64,000 nucleotides of DNA. It comes from Circinella umbellata (Eukaryota > Mucoromycota > Mucoromycetes > Mucorales > Lichtheimiaceae). Positions 1-12,221 of the stretch are shown here, piece by piece (position 1 is the first letter of the stretch; each line of letters begins with the position of its first letter). Both the position numbers and the translations under genes were made by a program. The notes beneath the pieces are model-generated. The model saw nothing but the letters and a program-made list of their open reading frames with translations. It had not been told where the DNA came from and made no database searches. The DNA lies in the NCBI GenBank assembly GCA_025093555.1, contig JAIWNF010000010.1:372001-436000 (forward strand), read 5' to 3'.

Positions 1-539
1 GACTTATATGTTGTGTGTATGAAAAATATATATGTATAGTGTGTGTGTATGTGTAATGTAGTATGTATATAAAAAAACTAATAGGTCGGGTAGTAGTACT
101 TACTTTTTAAAAGCTTATAAGAAGGATAAAAAAAGGAAAAAACATGCAAAAAGTAATAATGAAGAGAAATAAAAATAAGAAAGCAGATGCGGATTTTTTG
201 TGGATAAAAGTGTAAATATAAAAATGATGCGCAGAGTTTTGTATATGAAGGGATAAAAAGCATGAAGATTTGTTAATAATTTGGACACGTCCAAATAATA
301 ATAATATATGTAATGGTGTATAATGGTTTGTAGCAATGTGTGGTAATATGAATGTCAAAATATTAGGGCGATGCTTGTGGGGGCGGTGAATTAATAGATA
401 AGGTGGGTGTATTAGATTTGATGTAAGGGGGTGCGAAATAGAAAGAGGAGGAGCGCATCATTTTTGGTAAATGTAATGTAATAAGTGTAATATAATAATA
501 ATAATAATAGGTTTTTTTTGTTGTGTGTTCAATATATAC
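1..539. other. Intergenic, downstream of the kinase gene
   Basis: Very AT-rich, with TG/TA-rich and (TAA)n-like stretches. Short open frames on the minus strand here are rich in Phe, Ile and Tyr, as expected from translated T-rich DNA, and I see no gene. It would hold the 3' UTR of the minus-strand kinase gene. Confidence 0.6.
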
Positions 540-1984
540 TTAATCACGAAGGAAGGGATGCATTAAAACTTGATGAATATTAGGACGCTTTTCTGGGTTT
601 CGTTGTAATAAAAAGGTCAGTAAATGCATGCATTTATATGAAACTGGAATTTTTGGTGTAGTGAAACGACCTGCAATGGCCATGTTTGGACTTGTAAATG
701 GGACTTCACCAAATAAAATAGTATAAAGTAAAACACCTAAAGCCCAGATTTCAGCAGGTTCAGCGCGGTATGGTTTACACATCAGAATTTCTGGTGATGC
801 AAAAGAAACAGTTCCATAGAATTTGCCAAAGTAACACGTCTTTTGTTGGCCATAATGACGAGGTAAAATAACTGCCGAACCAAAATCAATCAATTTGACC
901 TGTAGTAATAATAAATGGTGTGTATAATTTTAGTATATAGCTTTCAACTGGGGGTGGGGATAATGGAAAAAAAGGGGCTCGAAAGAAAATTTCTTGGGGG
1001 TGGAAGGAGGATATTCAAGAAGAAATGTGTCGAATAATGAGAAAGATTTATTATCTCTCATACCATTCAACTTATCTTATTTGATAGTTTTGACTAGAAA
1101 TATAGATATAGATGTGTGTATGTACCATATAATTTTTTTTTTAAAAAAAAACATCAACTTACTCTGTATTGATCATCAATCACAATGTTTTCGTCCTTGA
1201 TGTCACGATGACAGATGCCAAGGGTGTCCAAATAAGCAATGCATTCACAGATTTGTCGGAAAATTTTCTTTGCTAATTGTTCATCAAAGTTATGATGGCG
1301 TTCGATACACTCGAAAAGATCACAGGATGTACGTCGACGATAAAGCTGAGGTGGATATTCATCAGTTGGTGTACAAGGCGATGACATGAAGGATTCTTCC
1401 GATGCTTGTGATAATGCTGGTGAATGGGGTGGTGATGATGGATCAATATTGTTAAGAATGTTGTTGTTATTGTTGACAATAGTAGAAGGTGTAGTTGACC
1501 ATTGAGTTCCATGTAATTCCATAACTAAATAAAGAAATGTATCATCTTGATAAAAGTCAACATAGTTGACAATATTCTCATGGCGAACATTTTTCAAAAC
1601 ATAAATTTCCATGGGAACAGAACCAAGTTCAGGATCGCGTACCCAAGCATGAGCTGGTACTCTGTGGCGAAAAATGAATTTAACAGCTCGTTCAATACCA
1701 GTACACTGTTCGGTTGCTGATACAACGAAACCAAACCCACCGCTACCAAGTTCTTCACCGAGTGAATATTTGGCGATAAACTCCGGGTGCATATTATGAT
1801 GCATCAAAGAACGAGCAGCAACTGTTGGTTCTTGCTTTGGTTGAGGCGTGGCTGGTGGAGAAGGTGGTACAAATTGCTGTTGAGTATCATTTGGCTGTTG
1901 TGTTTGTTGAATTGAAATGGGTGCTAATGAAGGTTTAGGTACAGTTTGTGGACCGTATAGTTGGATAGGTGTAGTTGACGACAT
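540..1984 (-). CDS. PAS-kinase-like Ser/Thr protein kinase lacking a PAS domain
   Basis: Two exons, 1984-1163 and 899-540, separated by a 263-bp intron with GTAAGT..ACAG ends; joined protein 393 aa. The kinase fold starts at about residue 72. It shows the glycine loop GSGGFGFV (80-87), Lys102, Glu126, the catalytic loop HRDIKDEN (259-266), DFG (279-281) and the activation segment motif ASPE. The stretches ELHG, DLFECIERH, IFRQ, HRDIKDENIVI and KLIDFGSA are those of PAS kinases (human PASK, yeast Psk1/Psk2), which control sugar storage, glycogen synthase and translation factors. The first 70 residues are a Gln/Pro-rich tail with no PAS sensor. A Ser/Asn/Pro-rich insert (about 162-219) sits in the N-lobe before helix D. 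Being short, it must be regulated differently from full-length PAS kinases. All catalytic residues are present, so it should be active. Confidence 0.88.
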
Positions 1985-4900
1985 TATTAATTTCTTGACA
2001 ATTTGTTAGTATTACTGATATTGTGTGTTGTCGTAAGTTTTATTCTTTATTATGCAAAGCTGTAAAAAATAATAAAGAAATTTTATGTGTAATGTATGTT
2101 GGATGTAAATATTAATAATAATAAAATATTAAAGAAATAGAAAGAGAATTGAAATGAAGGAAGGGGTCTATTTAAATAGAAAAGAAAAGCGGAACAAAGA
2201 ATTGGGAGAGATCGTCAGGAGAAAAAAAATTATTAAATAAGGGGAGTAAGTATATAAATATATATATATATATTCTCACACATTCGCATTAAGATATATA
2301 TACAGCAAGCAGCGGCATACATATTAAACGCACGCACGGCACTTACAAAAGCAGCAAAGTGAGCTACCTTTTTGACGATAAATGAAAGTCGGATTTTACA
2401 ATGGAATGGGAAATAGATATTGGACTAATAAGGAATGTCTCCCTGATCTGGAATGAAGTCTGCATCGCTAATAAAAAAGAAGAACTTCTACACTACTCAT
2501 ACACTGGTTTTTTTTTTTTTTTTGATGTTATACTGTTCAAGACTTACTATCTCTCACACATAGTTTTTCTCATATATCCATTATTTATTTGTTTGTTAGT
2601 TAAAATACATGACTATCTTTATTATTTTCTCACAACATTTCACGCTACTATTGTTATAATAACGTTGTCAACCAAAAAACAAATACTAATGAATGAGCGA
2701 GGACCCTTTTCGATCATCATTCCCTATTTTGGTGCAACCACAAATAAAGCATTTTAGTCGATCGGTTTAAATTACCAAAATGGGTTTTACAGCGCATGAC
2801 TACTTGACAAGTTCTTTGTTTCTCCCTTCCCTCCTATAATATAAATATCTTTGTTACACTGCTGACGCGTAGCAAGATGATCTGTCAAACCCATATGTTC
2901 CTATAGACACACAAATATACTTTTTTGTATTCATTCATCAAACTGCACCACTCATTGATATAATTTTTTTTTGTTTTGTTAACCCCCAAAAATCTATATA
3001 GTAATTCTCCTGATAATCATATTCATTCTTTCTCATTACAAAAGGAAAACTAAATTATTTATTATAGAACTCTGATTGCTGACCAGGACAGATTTTTCAA
3101 AATAAATTGGCATTATGTTTATTGTGTATTTCATGTTGTTAAGTCGGGACCTAGTCTTCGATAATCAAAAATGTAGACATTTTATTTTCTGCAACTGGAC
3201 TCCGTCAATAATTATAAACTCGTGTCTGGACGCACTCTTTAATTATGCCGATCGGGACCGAAAATACTTGTCAGAAAAAAAATAATGTCACATTACATAT
3301 ATCATCGTCATTAATAATAAAGCCAAGTATAATATGTTCATCACCTAGGAGTTTATCATATGATAGAAATTTTGGATGAGACTTGCATAGTTGTTGTTTT
3401 GATCACCATGATAATTGATTGATAAAGAAACCAGGTATTGGGAGTTGCGTTGAAACTTCTTATAATATAATACGTCTACTTCATCTACACATTTATAAAT
3501 ACTAAATACATATTACAAACAAACGCCATGCAACTCTTTTTCCCCGTTGCCTTCATGTTTACGTTAAGAGCCCTACTTGTAAACGAATTAGGGGGAGGAA
3601 TTAAAATTTTTTCTACTTAATCTATTATTATATTTACGTATCATACCAAATGGCAATAATCCATTATCCATCCATGTATTGATTATTCTACCTTTATCAA
3701 AAATATAAAAGGATAATTGTTATAAAAATACACGCTCATTATAAATATAGAAGGAACAATAAAATATAGTTCTAGGTTATACAAGAAAGAAAAATAAACA
3801 CATATCTCTAAAATAGTGAGTAATTTAATTGTTGTGTTATACTTCATTATTATTTTTCTTCATGCACAAATTTATTTGAAGATGTATCTAATTCATATTT
3901 TTCCTAAAATACATAATTATTGCAGTAGGTAAATACGTAATTTTTTTTTAGCTTTGAGGAGTTATCTGTATCGAACTTTGGGGGAGGATATAAAGTAGAA
4001 GTGAGGAGTGACACAATTTCATAACAATGAAAAGAACAATTGATTTATCTTATTTTTGAGGGAGAGAAAGTGGGGGAGGGAGGATGATTTACATACTTCT
4101 CTTATAAAGAAGATAACGCACAATGCAATATAAATTATGCTATATATGTAGGTTACGTGTGGAGAGATGTAAAAATAAGGGGATCTAAAGATGGGGGGCA
4201 TTATTTTTATTCTTGGGGGACTAATGAACTCAAATGTACGCAACATAAATTATAATTATAATAAAAGAACCTTCTTTATATTGTTTGTCGTGATGTTGAT
4301 ATCATCTCCCTCTCTCTCCTTTTTCCTTGACATTCACTTCTCACGTTTACACACAGTGCATCTACTAAATATATACATAGCATACCCACGCGCATACACG
4401 ATATAAATTTATATTCTATTGTTTACGTAAATCGTTTTATATAACAACCAGGTATATACGTACTTGCATATACTCGCTTCTTATTCTGTGCCATGCTTTC
4501 CGATTTAAAAGCTCAACTGATAACAATTATAGAGCTTTTAAATATTTTGACATTAGCGGCGCAAATAATAAAAAAGAGAATTTTTCAGGGTCAAATCAGG
4601 GGTGCTCATTATTGTTATAACCATTATCATTCTTATTATTTTACGAGATACTCACTCATCGTGATTGCTTTTTTTGTAGCACGCATGAACATAGTAAAAA
4701 AAAAACTAAACTAAACAGATGGTTTGTGCTTAAGTCTCGTACTTTACTAGTTTTTGCCATTAAAAGGTAGAAACTTTTGTTTAAAATTCGATTTATAGTA
4801 TTACAAACCGCATGATGTTTCTTTCTCCTTGTCGTTGTTCACCACTCTCGGACTTATCATCATTTTCGTTTTTTTTTGTGTCTCCCACACGTCTCATTTG

Positions 4901-5103
4901 ATAAAGTGTATGGTGTATATTTGTCTGATTTCTTCGTTAAGCAATTAAAGTTAATATAATTGTTATAAGGAGCTATTATCATTTTTTAAACTAATACTGG
5001 AATCCATGTGATCTAGCAAACATGGTATGATGTGGTTGCTTGAGTAGCCATGTGTCTTATAATTTTTTATGCATCTGAACTTTTTTTATTTGAGACACAG
5101 CTT

Positions 5104-5138
<35 letters not shown>

Positions 5139-6388
5139 GATTTGTATATAATAAGAATACAACTTTTCTTGTTCTAGACAATTGAATGGCCTGAAATAGA
5201 AGAAAGGAGGCCACAGCGGGTGGTACATGGATTTAATTGACAAATGACACAATATTTTCTATTTACTGCTAATTTACTAAATCATCTTAGTTTCTTCGGA
5301 GCAATAAATAAATTAAAGATTATTTTGGTCAACTTTTTTTATTGTTATGATTATGGATTGATTTGCTTTCCTAAATGGGTCAAAATCCTGTTATTACCCC
5401 ATCATCAATTTTATCGCGCAAACAGTAAATATTAATAATAAATATCAATTTAGTATCATACGTAATAACCAAAGTTTTATTTTTCTATACATATTCTCCT
5501 AAATCATTATCCACATATTATTACAACCAGTAGTTTACTAGGTACTTACACTGGTTGCTTGGAGAACAGTTGAATAGTAATATGATTGATGTCAGTTAGA
5601 TATGTAAAGTAGAGTATAATAATTTTTATCTTTTCAATAATAAAGAGACTTTCAAACGAACATACGTACGTATATAACAGTAGTTAAGTGTCTGAACTTA
5701 TGTTCATCGGATAGATGGCACTATAGGAAGAATATAAAAAAAGTACATACTCCTAATTAGAAGATTATAAACATGGTAAAGGAGCTCTAAATATCACTAG
5801 TGTTTTGTCCCTATGATAAATCCTGTATGTGCTCGGATTTTGGTGGTCGCTCAAGGGGACAGAAAACCTATATTTAGGACCCTTTTTTTTAAAAAAAAGG
5901 AGACATTTAAATAACTTTGCTCTTATCCACACTTTAAATAAACGTGAAAACGTTTATTAAGGGTTTAATAATACTAAATATAACTAACTCATGACGAATC
6001 TAACTATCTCCACTCTACTATTTTTATTATAGGAGTTATATATAGATAGTAGAGCGACAAGAAAAAAAATAATCCCAATAATAGGTTCTCTTCACCACCA
6101 ACCTCTAATCTAGTATAGTTAGCTATTTCCTAGGAAAAAAGAAGATTCCACTGAAGCAGTTCAGATAAAGTTATATTATCCATCATTTTATACTTTTTTT
6201 TAATTAATAATAAAGGGAACATTGGAAAAAGAAGTTATATTATTTACAAATTCGAAGAATATAATAAATGTATCTCTAATTAAACATACAAGAAGACAAT
6301 ACTAGTATATATAGTTTAGATAAAAGTGAGAGTGCGTAGGGGGGGAGAGCAATATTTAATGGGGTAAAGGTATATATATGAGCCGAAT
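1985..6388. other. 4.4-kb intergenic region without a recognisable gene
   Basis: AT-rich DNA between the start of the kinase gene and the end of the glycosyltransferase gene. The first 200-300 bp should contain the kinase promoter. The longest ATG-initiated frame (from 2401, 118 aa) is hydrophobic with a run of Phe encoded by oligo-T and looks like chance. I recognised no tRNA, repeat family or protein domain. A 32-base T run lies at 5106-5137. Confidence 0.55.
5106..5137. repeat. Oligo(T) tract, 32 bases
   Basis: Uninterrupted run of 32 T in intergenic DNA. It could be a simple slippage product or the poly(A) end of an old retroposed sequence read on the minus strand. No gene or retroelement sequence is recognisable beside it. 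Confidence 0.9.
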
Positions 6389-8256
6389 TTAGTTCTTTGG
6401 ACTTCTACCATGGTAAAGAGTATCCACTACTTCACCGTTTTCAATTTTTTTCGCAGCATCCAATCCTTGAAGAACGTAAGCAGAGGGACATCCATCGGGT
6501 GCATAATGTACTGCGAAATCACCAGAACTGTAAAACTGGGGGAATGTATTGAACGTATGAACATCCGGGTATAAAATATATGCATGCTTTGAATTTTCAT
6601 CTTTTCTAGCCACATCAGCCATGGCACCTTGTTCATAAGCTGGTCGTTTATTATACCATGCTGTAAACTCCTGAACTTCGTTCAAAAACTTCATACTCCA
6701 TTCAGAGTTTCGTAAAAAGAAAACACCTGCATTGAGCATGGGATCCCTTGGTGGCCTTGAAGCAATAAAGTCGACTTGTTGATCAAATGCGTCAGGTCCA
6801 TCCGAATATTCATTTCGTAATTTATCCAAAAGATCATTTAATGACCGTTCAGTATTCATAATCACAACATCCATATCCATCCAGAAGATCCAGTCATAAT
6901 GGGGTAATACATTTTGCACTGCATCAATTTTTCCCCATACCGTTTTTCTTCCCTTTTGTTGTGCAAATTCCATTGATCTAGGTACAAATGAATGTTGATG
7001 CTTTTCAGCATATTTACGTTTGTTGATGGCTGACAGGGTTGCTGAAGGCTCCATACAATTGTCAGGATAAATGTAGGATGAAGTCATTATTCCAATGCGT
7101 TCTTGTCGTCGCTTTGGATTAGATGCTTGCTTAAGATGTTGATGACATACTAAAGTAGGTTCAAGCATGGTCCATTGAGCCAAATAAATAAATAAATCGT
7201 CTTGATGAACGTGGGTTGCAGCTATTATCGTTTCAGCATTTTCCTTGTTTAATTCGGCAACATTGTTAGCGGCAACATTGATAAATTGATGAAGCGTACC
7301 ATCTTGACGTAATAATAAGGGAGTGTTTTTGCTATTCTCCAAATCATGTCGATAATGCAAATAAATTTCAGTAAGCAAGTTTTGCCCTTCCCGGTCATAA
7401 GTCGTGTGCCATAATCCTAATGCTTGTTTGGCAGCAGTGGATCCGACCGCAAATGCATACTTGTCTGCTTCTTGCCCTGCAAAACTACCCCATATCACAT
7501 TGGTAGTTTTTGTATCGCTGAGTTCCTTTTTAAGTTTTGAAAGTTGTACAAAGGAATCCACGTCTTGTACAATCAGATAATCGTACGTAATACCTTGTTC
7601 CCCTGTCAGTACTTTATCCGCCTAATAGATAATAATAAAAGTATAAAATAATTAACATTTCCCCTTAGATTGTTTTACAATAAACCCCTCTTCCCCATAA
7701 TCTATCCGGAAGTGAGTGAGAAGAAAAGAAGGAATATAGATGTCTGAGGAAAGGTAAAGGGAATTGCACAACACAATAAACACATTCGTATTATATTTAC
7801 CCAATCCAAGATACTCGATTGTTCAAAACGAACACCATCCGACCACGAAACCTCCACTATATCATCCCATTCCATCCTTTCAGCTTCATATTGTCGACTT
7901 TCTGCCGTCTTTCGTGGTATCGGATCACCGTATACCCAAAACTTGTAGTAGGTATCTGTATTATATGCCATACACGGTTCGATGTTATCTTTTAAGCCAA
8001 AATACGTTTCACGGATCAAATTCCGACGAGTAAATTTTGTGGCAGTGGAAGCAATCAACACTAGATAAGTATAATGGTTTGAAAGGTTTTCTTGTCCACT
8101 TTGGTAAAGTCCATTGTTGCCATTGAATGCAATTTCAGAACGAAGTTTGAGATTATAATATAATAACGATAAAAATACAACAACAAATAAAAGTAACCCT
8201 ATCCTTCGATTTCGTAATTGTCGCCTTCGTGGAGACAGATTATTTTGTGGTAACAT
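6389..8256 (-). CDS. Two-domain glycosyltransferase: GT31-like N-terminal half and GT34 C-terminal half
   Basis: Two exons, 8256-7801 and 7621-6389, with a 179-bp intron (GTAAAT..TTAG); joined protein 562 aa. An Arg-rich start (10-18) followed by one hydrophobic segment (about 19-34) predicts a type II Golgi membrane protein. Residues about 62-200 look like a GT31 (beta-1,3-galactosyl/GlcNAc transferase) core: RRNLIRETYFG, WVYGD, EAERMEWDDIVEV and the DxD-type motif YDYLIVQDVDSFV (DVD at 172-174). Residues about 325-562 are a GT34 domain (Mnn10/Mnn11/Gma12 family): WGKIDAVQ, the DxD site WMDMDVVIM (401-403), RDPMLNAGVFFLRNS, EQGAM and a conserved C-terminus. GT34 enzymes extend cell-wall or glycoprotein mannans and galactomannans in the Golgi. 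Whether the N-terminal half is still active cannot be told. Both exons read through without stops. Confidence 0.85.
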
Positions 8257-11075
8257 TATATTGTGGGAGGGTTTTGGAATGAAAAAAAAAATAGAAAATC
8301 AGAATAGCAATATGAAAAGGCGAAAAGGGTTCTTTTTATATATCACAAGTATGCAACAAAGAAAAAAAAAAGGAAGGCCTGGTTAAAATCATTCCTAATA
8401 ATAACTTTTTTTTGGGTTGATGGTTTCACCAACTTGGTTGAAACCTTTTATAGGGCGCAGCACCGCTAGGATGCATTACTCAGCCCATCGCTGATAGCAT
8501 TTGAGCCACAGTTTTCCTAAAATAAGCATTTTATAAAAAGATTTTATTCAACTTGTTACTGCAGTCAATTTTGACTATAACATATTTATATATTATAATG
8601 TCTTGATATTAATTACTGCTGGTCGAAAAATCTTTATTTGGTATTGGGATACTCAAATATATACTATATAAAACTGTAAAAAAAATTACGGAGGATCGGA
8701 CCGCGTAAAGTTCTATTAAAAGCCTATTATTCCATTTTTGAGACAAGATATGTTTTTGTCGCACAAAGATTACAACTGTTAAAACGGAAAGCTGGCTGGC
8801 TCACAATTTTATGGGGTACAATTTTTTTCTTCTTAGAGCAGAAGTTATTTTGCGTTGAACAATATAGCTTATATAGTAAAAAAAAAAGCCGCTACATTAC
8901 AATATGTATATATGTATAGTATTATTGCTAAAAATCAGGTAATCGTCTATTTTAAGGTAGTCTGTTTCAGGAACCACTCTCTGTGACAATTCAATTTCTT
9001 GACAAGCAACAGTAACTATCAGTCATCATAGCGGCAAGAAATAAAAATATGCTTCACGAAATAAAAGAATTAGTTGTATCTCACTCTACTGCTTTATCGT
9101 AACTGTAGTAGTGAGAATTGCAGTGTCACAATAGCATTTCGTGAGGAAGAACAAAAAGATCAAATATGGTGAAATTGGTTGATGCAAAACGAAAATGGAA
9201 CAAAAGTCTATGGGATAATTTGCAATTTTGATCAATAAATTTGACAATTCTGATAACCAGTGCTTTTACTATATACTCTACGTCTAGACGCAAATGGTAA
9301 AAGCACTGACCATCAGGATTTTTGGACTTAATGTTATGATTGCAGGACATGTTGCAATATTCAAGCAGCATATCTACAAGATACTTAATGTCTATTTCTA
9401 ATTTGCATTATCAACTGTTCATCATCCTTTGCTTTTTTACACTTCGCACTGTTTTTTTTGCCGCTTCTTCTGTCGGTTCCGTGGATGGGAATTTGACGTT
9501 TATATCACAAAATATATTCGTGATCTTTTGCTGTTGTAAAAAGCCATTTTTCCACTTTGTTTCCAAGATGTGTTATTGTTCGAAACAAGCCAGCAAAAGA
9601 TGAACTATAATAAATTTGAATCATATTAAAATTGTCATATCAAATACATAGTTCATACGTACATTTAAAGTTCGTGCTTGTAGACAGTTCTTTGTTATTC
9701 GAATTCGTTTTATTTATCTTCTCCAAAGTTCATATCAAAATTTGCTTCTCCAATCCAAGCATTTATAGAAGGAATCGTTTACTTTGAAATTTTTTTATCG
9801 TTGCGCCTACGTATAATAAATTAAAAAAAGTAATCATCTCTTCTTCGAAAACGACCCATCTAAACGTACTATAATTTCAAAAAGTGTTTATAAACCTTTA
9901 CTGGTTATGCCTCTCACTCTATGTCAGTTTCAATTAAAATTGTTTTTGTTTTCCACAATAAAATATACAAAAGAGAAAACTTATATTCATCATGGACTTT
10001 TTTAGAATTGTTCCTACCTTGATTTATGAATAGGGCATATGCAAATACATGAGAAACTCATGAATGTAAAGAGAGTAATAAAACTCATTATTACATGGTT
10101 TAAAATAAACTGTGTAGACTTCGTTCCAACTCTTTTAGACATCACTTATTGAATATAAATATTTGTATAACTTATCGTATGCCAATAAAGATGGTCCAAA
10201 GAAAAAAAAGGATTAAAAGAAAGGGTTCTGTTTTTTTTATAATGTGGCTTTATTCACTTGAAAACGTATTAAATAATTTGTAATAAATAATCCGTATGTA
10301 TAGTAACCAACTGAAACTTTAAAATACTTTGAAGATCGACTACATTTACTAGAAGACTCGCGCCAGTGTGTTATTACATTACTTTTCTCGAATTAAACAA
10401 CTCAAACACTTGTCCAATATCTACATTTATCCAAGTAGTACATATTATGAACTATATGAATATAATGCATGCATGTGCTATTTCACTAACAGAAGCGTAA
10501 TTTGTTTATTATTCGACTTGTCATGTACAGTGACCATCGTAACTCAATACAGAACCTCATCAATTTTTAAGGATGGATGATTGTAGATAGTGCTTTTGTA
10601 CAAAAAAGATCATGGGTGGTTTCTATCGTGTAGTAAGAGTATTGAGTGAAAAAGTAGCCATGTCTACCTGCTGTATATCTAAATATTGAACATCGTAAAT
10701 CGTAACTTTATTTATTATATGATAATTGGTCCTGTCTTTCTTCAGCAGCTTTAATCCTGACGTCTAATTAAATTTCTGGCACAGGACATTCCATATTACA
10801 TTAAGACACCCGATACTCTTTTTGATCACAATATGTAATAAACAAATGAATGACTAGATTAAATGCACCATGAACACCCACATTAAGATAACTTCATATA
10901 CAAGCGTCTGGTCAAGGAATACAAAATAAAGCAAAAGATGAAAGTAAGTAATTAGTCATAGTATAGTTACTATTTTTCCTATATTATAAAAGTTGTTTAT
11001 CATAAATACACAAGCGAGTGTGTGTGTGTGTGTGCATGTGGGAGAGAGAAAGAGAGAGTGTATGCGTGTTTTGAG
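8257..11075. other. 2.8-kb intergenic region
   Basis: It holds the glycosyltransferase promoter, with a near-palindrome GGTTTCACCAAcTTGG.. at 8422-8445, about 170 bp before the ATG. A possible decayed coding stretch lies at 9259-9503 (listed separately). A GT microsatellite (about 11017-11034) lies just past the phosphatase stop codon. Otherwise AT-rich without recognisable genes. Confidence 0.5.
9259..9503 (-). pseudogene. Possible decayed coding fragment, family unknown
   Basis: On the minus strand one frame reads for about 80 codons with a protein-like, non-AT-driven composition: acidic and Lys/Arg-rich at first, then a Cys/His-containing part with CNMSCNHNIKSKNPDGQCF. It is interrupted by two adjacent stop codons. 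It has no start, and no family was recognised. It may be a relic of a transposon gene or a chance frame. Weak call. Confidence 0.2.
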
Positions 11076-12221
11076 TTACTGTTCGAATTCCTGTTTATAC
11101 CCATCATACAGGGCTCTATAGCAAAAAAAGAATTGACTTGACGCTTGAACCATAGTAGTACGTTGTTTGCGAAATGTATCTGCTAATATATATACGAGGT
11201 CATCACTTGGTAACTCCTCAACAACATCTCCTGTACCATTTAGTGCTGAACACAACCAAGCCATTCCACTATTCACTACGCAGAATGTTCCTGTTCTACC
11301 ACACCCGGCACTGCAATGAACAACGATAGGACCTGCCCCTTCTGCTTGATATTGATCTGCGAGTCGAGAAAGTGCAAGAACAGGTTCCGTATGTTCAGGT
11401 ACACTGAAATCCGCCCAACCAAGAAACTGTATTTGTGTTACTGTACCCGAAGCTACCACATTATTATCCTTTGCATTCGTTATATCCACAAATGATACTT
11501 GAATACGTCGAATAATACAGTCTGCATCTTGATCCACTCGCTCTGGTTCTATATTTCGTAACCGTACCACAATATTTCGTTTTTTTTGTTCATTCATTGT
11601 TACTGTGGATGATGATGTCGTGTTATGTGATGCATGTGAGTTGGATGTAGTAGGATTCCGTAACTGAAATAATCCACGTAAAGTTTGATGTCTGTGCTGA
11701 TCATTCGTACGATTGGTCCCCAGTGGTATTTCCTTGCATTCAGATTCGATAGGCCAATAACGCGCGCATTTTTCTTGGTCATTCTCTAACTCGGGACTAA
11801 GACAAACAATCACCTTGGTATTTTGCTCGATCACCATACGCCAAAAATCACCTACAGTGGATTTTAAAGGACCTTGTGTTGCAATATACTGTTTGTTCTG
11901 AATATTAAGTGGTGGCTGAATGAGACTAGCATTGATGTAATCGTCACCTTGTGCTGGATCGAGATATTCTTCACCAATGAGATCAGATCGCTTTAGTCGG
12001 ATGCGATTTCGATTAAATGGTATAATGTTGCTATAGCGATTCTTGATTTGTCCTGCTGGACTCTCGGCTACAGACATACTGTAATTGTTCTCTTCGTTTC
12101 GTTTGGAAAGTCGAGCAGACTGGCGTTTGTTGAGCAACCTGAAATGGTGCGCGGCATGATCTTGCAGTTCGATTCTTGGTTTGGATAATAGGGAAATCAC
12201 TGATCGCGCCGAAGTTCCCAT
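11076..12221 (-). CDS. Protein tyrosine phosphatase (classical PTP domain)
   Basis: Single exon, 381 aa, start at the first in-frame ATG (12221). Classical PTP motifs run in order: the phosphotyrosine loop KNRYSNIIPF (60-69), DDYINASLI (93-101), YIATQGP (112-118), FWRMV, the P-loop VHCSAGCGRTG (301-311; Cys303 nucleophile, Arg309), and the Q-loop RKQRTTMVQASSQF (Gln359). It would dephosphorylate phosphotyrosine proteins such as MAP kinases or signalling adaptors in the cytosol. The WPD loop reads WADFSVPE (269-276): the Pro is replaced by Ala but the general-acid Asp271 is kept. The insert at about 165-215, rich in Asn, Thr, Ser and His, is longer than in minimal PTP domains. The protein is close in size to fungal Ptp1/Pyp-type cytosolic enzymes, and no membrane segment is seen. 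Confidence 0.92.
   Translation of the reverse strand: MGTSARSVISLLSKPRIELQDHAAHHFRLLNKRQSARLSKRNEENNYSMSVAESPAGQIKNRYSNIIPFNRNRIRLKRSDLIGEEYLDPAQGDDYINASLIQPPLNIQNKQYIATQGPLKSTVGDFWRMVIEQNTKVIVCLSPELENDQEKCARYWPIESECKEIPLGTNRTNDQHRHQTLRGLFQLRNPTTSNSHASHNTTSSSTVTMNEQKKRNIVVRLRNIEPERVDQDADCIIRRIQVSFVDITNAKDNNVVASGTVTQIQFLGWADFSVPEHTEPVLALSRLADQYQAEGAGPIVVHCSAGCGRTGTFCVVNSGMAWLCSALNGTGDVVEELPSDDLVYILADTFRKQRTTMVQASSQFFFCYRALYDGYKQEFEQ

Noticed and set aside
2401..2757. 118-aa ATG-initiated ORF upstream of the kinase
   Set aside because: Rich in Phe, Ile, Leu and Tyr with an oligo-Phe run from a T tract; no domain, and such frames are expected in AT-rich DNA.
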